A DNA stretch of 64,000 nucleotides, from the NCBI RefSeq assembly GCF_029407905.1, contig NC_073643.1, positions 34,072,501 through 34,136,500 on the forward strand, in the 5' to 3' direction. The notes beneath the pieces were generated by a model. The model saw nothing but the letters and a program-made list of their open reading frames with translations, searched no databases and was not told the origin of the DNA. Position 1 is the first letter of the stretch. Every line of letters begins with the position of its first letter. The stretch comes from Bubalus kerabau. Its lineage: Eukaryota; Chordata; Mammalia; Artiodactyla; Bovidae. Positions 59,085-64,000 of this stretch are shown here, one piece after another. The translations under genes were made by a program, and so were the position numbers.

Positions 59085-59345
59085 ATTTGGTGGTTGAGAT
59101 GAGTAATGAAATCAGGCAGGTCCAGGTTCACATCTAGCTCTGCCACTTCCTATCCTGGTGACCTGAAGCAGATTGCCGGTTCTCTCTGAGCCCATCCCCT
59201 CTTTACAAGGTGGTCGTAAGATGAAATGAGAAAATGCTTTAAAAAGAAGTGTTAGCATTGATTACTAACTTGCATCACTTAATCCTCATGGTAGCCTTGT
59301 GAATAAAATACTATGATTTTATAGCTGAGAGAATTGATGCCCAAT
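59085..59345. repeat. Facing pair of MIR fragments
   Basis: A forward MIR (59085-59240, 'gctctgccacttcctatcct') is followed by a reverse MIR (59255-59345, 'cacttaatcctcatggtagc', 'tttatagctgagagaattg'). Confidence 0.6.
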
Positions 59346-59356
59346 ACTATGCAACT

Positions 59357-59507
59357 CCCTGGAGGAGGGCATGGCAACCCACTCTAGTATTGTTGCCTGG
59401 AGAAGCCCATGGACAGAGGAGACTGGTGGGCTATAGTCCATGGAGTCACAAAGAGTTGGACATGACTGAAGTGACTGAGCATAGCATAGCATAGCATAGC
59501 ATAGCAT
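59357..59507 (+). mobile_element. Truncated Bov-tA SINE with (AGCAT)n tail
   Basis: Lacks the tRNA-like head, starting 'ccctggaggagggcatggca'. Its tail is five or six AGCAT units. TSD tatgcaact at 59348-59356 and 59508-59516. Lies about 300 bp before LMOD3 exon 3. Confidence 0.9.
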
Positions 59508-59804
59508 TATGCAACTCGTAAGTTGCATAGTGGACCAGGCAGATTCTAGCACCTGCCCTCTCGTTTACATTGTAAGCTTCACCACGTGCTCAGAGCCCTT
59601 GGATCTGTCCCTGTCATCAGTAGATGCCCAGTCTGTGGTGGCTGTGGTTATTGTTTTATCATGATGGGTGGGGCGCACTCTCTGGCCAGATTTTTTAATC
59701 CACTTTATACCTTTTGAGGTATGTACATTTTGCCATTTTTGCTGTAAAACACTTGAATAACTAAGATTCATTTTTCCTCCTCTTTTCAAATGCTTAAATC
59801 ACAG

Positions 59805-59831
59805 GTGCAGCTGCCAAAAGAACTGGCATAA
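59805..59831 (+). CDS. LMOD3: LMOD3 exon 3 coding part (C-terminal 8 residues)
   Basis: After 'tcaaatgcttaaatcacag' the phase-0 sequence reads VQLPKELA then TAA (59829-59831), the remembered C-terminus of leiomodin-3. Its first codon, Val, joins LKP from exon 2 to make LKPV, the leiomodin form of the WH2 LKKV motif that contacts actin. So this 27-nt coding segment completes the third actin-binding site. With exons 1 and 2 the protein is 570 residues. The upstream polypyrimidine tract ('tttttcctcctcttttc') sits about 20 nt from the acceptor, with an AG-free stretch between. Confidence 0.95.
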   Translation: MQLPKELA

Positions 59832-60175
59832 GAGGCAACAGAATAATCAGGGGAAGAAGGAAGTCATTTAATGACTCTGGGATTAGAACTTGACGACTGC
59901 TTCAGCCGCATACTTCTGGATCCAGGTGGTGGAACTGGGAACATTGCTAAGTGATACGAGTATTTTGTAAAAGGCAGAATACTTAGCCTGTGACAAAATA
60001 GAAGCTGAAAAGGCAGGGGAGGAGATAAACTATTCAGGGCAACATTTTCTACTTCCAGTTGGTTGGAGTGACTTAGATAAAATTTAGAGTCTTCTAGCAG
60101 AAGTTAATATTTTCATAAACCTTTGCTTTATTATTGCTTTCTTCTGGTAAATAACAATAAATATGATACAGGTGT
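59832..60175 (+). other. LMOD3: LMOD3 3' UTR (probable)
   Basis: Follows the stop codon, free of SINEs. AATAAA at 60156-60161 is the first polyadenylation signal. The length is inferred; longer forms are possible. Confidence 0.6.
60156..60161 (+). terminator. LMOD3: LMOD3 polyadenylation signal (candidate)
   Basis: AATAAA about 325 nt past the stop, followed by 'tatgatacaggtgttaac'. No strong GU-rich element is obvious nearby. Confidence 0.5.
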
Positions 60176-63126
60176 TAACTATTATATTCCCAGTTTTGTT
60201 TCCTTCTTCCATCCACTCTGCTGTAATTTATCACACAGTATCTTAAAGAGAACAGAGCATGCTTCACTCTGTGGAAATGTGCAGGGTGAACTGAACTCCA
60301 GGCCCTTCTGAAGTTTTGAAATTGGATACCTTGTTCATTACCTCTTCTCTGGAGAATCAGTTGCGATTTCTGGTTTCCAGCCCTGCCTATCTTTCTGTCT
60401 TGGCCATTCCCCTGTGTGTTGGGGGGCACTCCGGAGAGGGATTTCAAGAAGAGCAAACGCTTAAGCCACAGGACATGGAGAAAACAGTGTTTCTGAAAAA
60501 AGTAACAGGGAAAACAAACCCTGCTTATATATAAAACCTTCTGTTTGCATACATATAGAGAAAATGGGAGATAGCATGCTAGTTTTGTTTAAAACAAAAG
60601 ACATTATGAATAATAGATTTACTGAGCTTTGGTTTTAGCTAAGTGTGTGTGTGTGTGTATACATATATATTTATTTAGTTTAGCCTGTAAATGATCTTGA
60701 TCTTGTTCTCAAAAATCTTAATGAAACTTGCTAAATAATTAAACTTGAATTCCTTATCCTATCATTCAAGGCCCTCCATCGCCTCTTCTCAGTTTGGTAA
60801 TTGTCTTATCTGCCACAGATGCTTTATATTATTTGTTCACCTTTGTTTTTTAATCTTACTATAGTTGCTTTACAATGTTGTGTATACACTATTCTTGATA
60901 AAACTTCCTCAGGCTTTTGCTGTCTACAGAGTACCCTTAGAGACTCCACAAGAGTCTTCTACTCCATCCCCAGTGTTTGTTCTTCTTTCCAAGTTCCTCG
61001 AGCCCACAATTATCTGTTCAAGTCACTAGGTGCAAAGAATCTAGAATTTTGTACTGACATGGCATGAGACTTAGAAATCAGGAAGTCACACTTTGATGCC
61101 TTTTCTCTCTCCCTCACCTGAGCAAATAATTGGCACCTGTCTTCTTTTATATAATCATAGGCGACACATCACAGGCAAAACAGGCTAGGAGAGAATGGAC
61201 TTAATGAGAACAAACAACACAATATTTGGAAGGAGAAGTCCTGGGAAAGAAATATGGTGTTTCCATTTTTTAAAGGTAATTTAGTGGATACAAAAGTATC
61301 TGAATTTAAAGTTATAGTTTTCAATCAAGTAACTAATTTTATTTAGACTAGTCAAAGGCTGAGAGTTTTGTTTTCTCTTACTTTGCTATCTCTATAAAGC
61401 ATCCTTGGATACAAATCCAGATGGTTTAAAAAGAGCTGCGATAAATATAACTTCTAAAGTGTCCAGCATATTCTGTATTTAAGAAGCTAAACTCTGATGG
61501 GACAGAGCACTCTGAACATGTTTAAAAGCTTAATTTATATTAGTAGTTGAAGTTCTGGAAAACTCTTATGTGTTTGCTTATACAGCAACAGTATTAATAA
61601 ATAAGCCAGAAATTTTACAAAGCGTTAAGAGTGCCGAAAGGGAATTTTACTCTTAGATGTCCAAAAAAGAAAAGATGATCCAAATTCAAATTTACTGCCT
61701 CGTTACATGGGTTTTGTCAAGAGACAAGTGAAGTCATTCGCACGCTTTTTTCTATTCACCCACTCCCACCCTAAACATCTTAATTGAAAAATTTAATTTT
61801 AGCATTTCCATGCTAGAATTTTCTATTATAATCCTTCCAGAAATGACAGTCAACCATTAGTAATTATAATAGCATATTTTTTTTTTCATTCAAGTTGTCA
61901 CCTTCTCCACATTTATTGCATTTTAGTCTGCAGAATTCACCATGTAGAAAATGGGTCTAAAATATGTATAAGCCCATGTCAGGTTTAAAAAAGGATCCTA
62001 TTAGGATTCAATTTTATTCTGACTGGAGATTAATAAATATTAAAGTTTTATTAACAGTATTTGAAAACTAGCTGAGTATTTTTTGCTGCACAGAAACAGG
62101 CTCATTGTTTATAGGGTTGTCACTGAGTTTCTCAGACATTTAACATAGACAATAGTCTGAATAGTCTCACCCCCACACCCCCCAAAAAAAACTTTGATAA
62201 ATTTTATTCTTCATATTTAGCTAAGGGTCCAAATTCTAGACCATGTGTGTGAAATCATGGTGATATCACTGTGCTGAAGATGAAGACTGCAGGTTGGGTG
62301 AGAAATCAAAATGCAAGAAAAACAGGAGTGGCATATGCATTGCTTCCTCTTCTAGGATGTACAAGAGTCTCTTCAATGAGTACTGCCCCAACTGTCTGCA
62401 TGCTAGGGAAATCTAAATATTTTCTATTCATCTATGAAATCACTCAGCTGGCAAGGAAAACACGTTATATCACCTATTTCAAAATACATGGGGAGTAAAA
62501 GGAAGAAAGTAACAGAAAATATAAACTCATGCTATATTAATTCTAATGTCTAGATATAAAAACATCTAGTGGTGCCAAGTGCCATCTAAAAGTTCTATGA
62601 ACTGCAGAATCAATGGTCATTTTCATTCCCATTTTTAAAGGTCTGTTTGCTTGGTCATCTTAAGATGCTTTTCACATTGCAAAAGATCAGCTATTACTGT
62701 CCTCTTTCTACCCCCAAGGAATTAATAAAAATGCATGTTCATTTCTTACCTTCTAAATGTTGCAGTTAAAAACTGAACAAAAAAAAGAAAATGGGGAAGA
62801 AAAAAGGGAAACATTATCTTGGATACGTCTTTGTCATTATAAAAACAAAAACCATGCAATAGAAACTCATTTTATTCTGATTTTTTTTTTTAACAAGCTT
62901 GTCAAGAATAATACAGGCTACAGAGCTGTAACCCCCTTAAAGAAGATGATATTTAGTTTGCAACAAATGCCTTCTAATGAAAACATTAATAGCATTTCAA
63001 AAATTTACAAAAAAGTTGATAAAATATTCTCCTAAGCAGCTAGCAGATTTATGTTTGTAAACAAAATAGAAACAACTGCTTTATCCACTGCACATCAACC
63101 AGGAGGCAAAGTGATCAAGATCATTT
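60176..63126. other. Convergent intergenic DNA between LMOD3 and ARL6IP5
   Basis: AT-rich, with a (TG)n/(TA)n run at 60643-60672 and otherwise no SINE, LINE or gene that I recognise. Open frames here are short and unsupported. Part of it may be 3' UTR of either neighbour. Confidence 0.5.
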
Positions 63127-63621
63127 TTTATTTTAAACAATAATAATAAAAGCTAAACTAATTGATACCCCACATATTATAATCCTAAGGAAAGAATATT
63201 TTTGGAGGAGGATGCTGAGGGGGATTAAAACAGGATAACATCATCTCCCTTCATAGTCTTTTCATTTATTCATATTGCCTTGATACTTTACAAACTGTTT
63301 CCTACAAAATAACCATATTGTTGCTGTACACTCCATGATTCTTTTATTCCTCTTAAGAAATAAGGGTGATCCGTTTCCAATTACCTTACATAAACACACT
63401 GGAGATGTCAGGCATAACAGGAGGGTGGTTTCTCTTAGTCGGAGGCCTTTTCTCTGTGACAGCAGAGATGAGAACAGGGAGGCCTCTCTGTGCACGGTGC
63501 CACAGGTGGCTGGATGGTTCGTGCACCTCCTATTTCAAAAACACAAACGGAAAAGTAGGTCTGGACAAGAGCAAACCGCAACTCGACTTCTGCTGCAACC
63601 CTATCACCAGGTCAGCTCTGT
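63127..63621 (-). other. ARL6IP5: ARL6IP5 3' UTR (end uncertain)
   Basis: Downstream of the ARL6IP5 stop on the minus strand. AATAAA complements (TTTATT) lie at 63343-63348, 63264-63269 and 63127-63132, and a further one at 62871-62876. The limit shown is the third. Confidence 0.5.
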
Positions 63622-63794
63622 TTACTCCTTCATTTTACTGATATAGTCAGTGAACTTGGTGATGGTTTCCTCCTGCTGCTCCAGGGCATCTAGGACAATC
63701 CCCATGGGTGTCCTCTTCAGACCAATTTCCTCCATTTTATTCTCCAGTTTGTTCTTGAGGTTCCGGAGCCTCAGCGACGCATGGATGAACATCA
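63622..63794 (-). CDS. ARL6IP5: ARL6IP5 last coding exon (PRA1 family protein 3 C-terminus)
   Basis: ARL6IP5 (JWA, PRAF3) is a four-helix endoplasmic-reticulum membrane protein of about 188 residues. It binds ARL6 and the glutamate transporter EAAC1 and restrains ER export (family knowledge). On the minus strand the acceptor 'cttccctgtag' precedes TG, which completes a split Leu-type codon, then 56 codons and TAA at 63624-63622. Residues begin MFIHASLRLRNLKNKLENKM, the end of the last membrane segment and start of the cytosolic tail, and finish TDYISKMKE. It matches the remembered human tail with a few changes (KMEEIG, ETITKF). An open frame extending upstream of the acceptor is intron. Earlier exons are beyond the window. 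It is convergent with LMOD3, as in human. Confidence 0.95.
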
Positions 63795-64000
63795 CTACAG
63801 GGAAGTGAAAGGTGACGGTTAGCACCAAAGCACCCATTCTCCCGCCCCGCTTCGCAACTGAAGTAACAACTTTCTCCATTAGCTACAGTCCAGTCTGCTT
63901 CCCTAACTGATCCACGTCCCAGCTGCTGCTGCTAAGTCGCTTCAGTCGTGTCCGACTCTGTGCCCCATAGATGGCAGCCCACCAGGCTCCCCCGTCCCTG
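63795..64000 (-). other. ARL6IP5: ARL6IP5 intron (partial) with Bov-A2 SINE
   Basis: Intron upstream of the last exon. A reverse Bov-A2 begins at 63925 with (GCT)n and 'aagtcgcttcagtcgtgtcc' and runs off the window end. Confidence 0.88.

Larger units (their letters stand above)
48918..59804 (+). other. LMOD3: LMOD3 intron 2
   Basis: Starts GTAAGT and ends 'aaatcacag'. Holds a BovB, an inverted SINE pair, six further SINEs, MIR and MER5A relics. 50786-53026 and 57386-58845 contain no recognised gene; an old mammalian repeat lies near 50835-50940. Reading straight on from exon 2 gives eight more codons, then TGA at 48942-48944. Confidence 0.92.

Noticed and set aside
63795..63879. N-terminal extension of the ARL6IP5 frame
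   Set aside because: It lies upstream of a clear splice acceptor and does not resemble the protein's membrane segment.

Overview
This is mammalian nuclear DNA from a bovid ruminant, most likely cattle or a close relative. The identification rests on dense tRNA-Glu-headed Bov-tA/Bov-A2 SINEs, RTE-type BovB LINEs, a young bovine-type L1 3' end, and CHR-type cetartiodactyl SINEs. No bacterial, viral-genome or CRISPR-like content is present.

Three protein-coding genes are touched, in an order known from human 3p14 (FRMD4B - LMOD3 - ARL6IP5). (1) The left end carries the last two coding exons of FRMD4B on the + strand (1595-1727 and 5979-6099), followed by a long SINE-poor 3' UTR. (2) The centre-right carries the complete coding region of LMOD3 (leiomodin-3, a striated-muscle actin-filament nucleator) on the + strand: three exons at 44524-44814, 47523-48917 and 59805-59831, coding for about 570 residues. 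The 27-nt coding part of exon 3 completes the C-terminal WH2 motif. (3) The right end carries the last coding exon of ARL6IP5 (PRA1 family protein 3) on the - strand (63622-63794), convergent with LMOD3.

The 35-kb interval between FRMD4B and LMOD3 is a layered pile of retrotransposons. It holds two processed ribosomal-protein copies. An RPL23A pseudogene (13407-14131, - strand) has a SINE inserted at its stop codon. A nearly intact RPL17 retrocopy (24783-25462, + strand, open 181-codon frame) sits inside a Bov-tA SINE, which sits inside an older CHR-2 SINE, with perfect target-site duplications (TSDs) at both later steps. A solo ERV LTR (9510-10062), two BovB reverse-transcriptase fragments (29345-30610 and 53330-55640), a mosaic L1 (26.2-29.3 kb), MIR and MER5/MER20-type relics, and many SINEs with visible TSDs make up most of the rest.

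I found no undescribed biological system. The most informative points are the nested insertion chronology, the open RPL17 retrocopy, the LMOD3 exon-3/intron-retention arrangement, and several TSD-bounded oddities: an orphan poly(A) insertion, an L1 with an unexplained 5' segment, and an inverted SINE pair in an LMOD3 intron. Family names, human protein comparisons and synteny come from memory; the junctions, frames and TSDs were read from the sequence.
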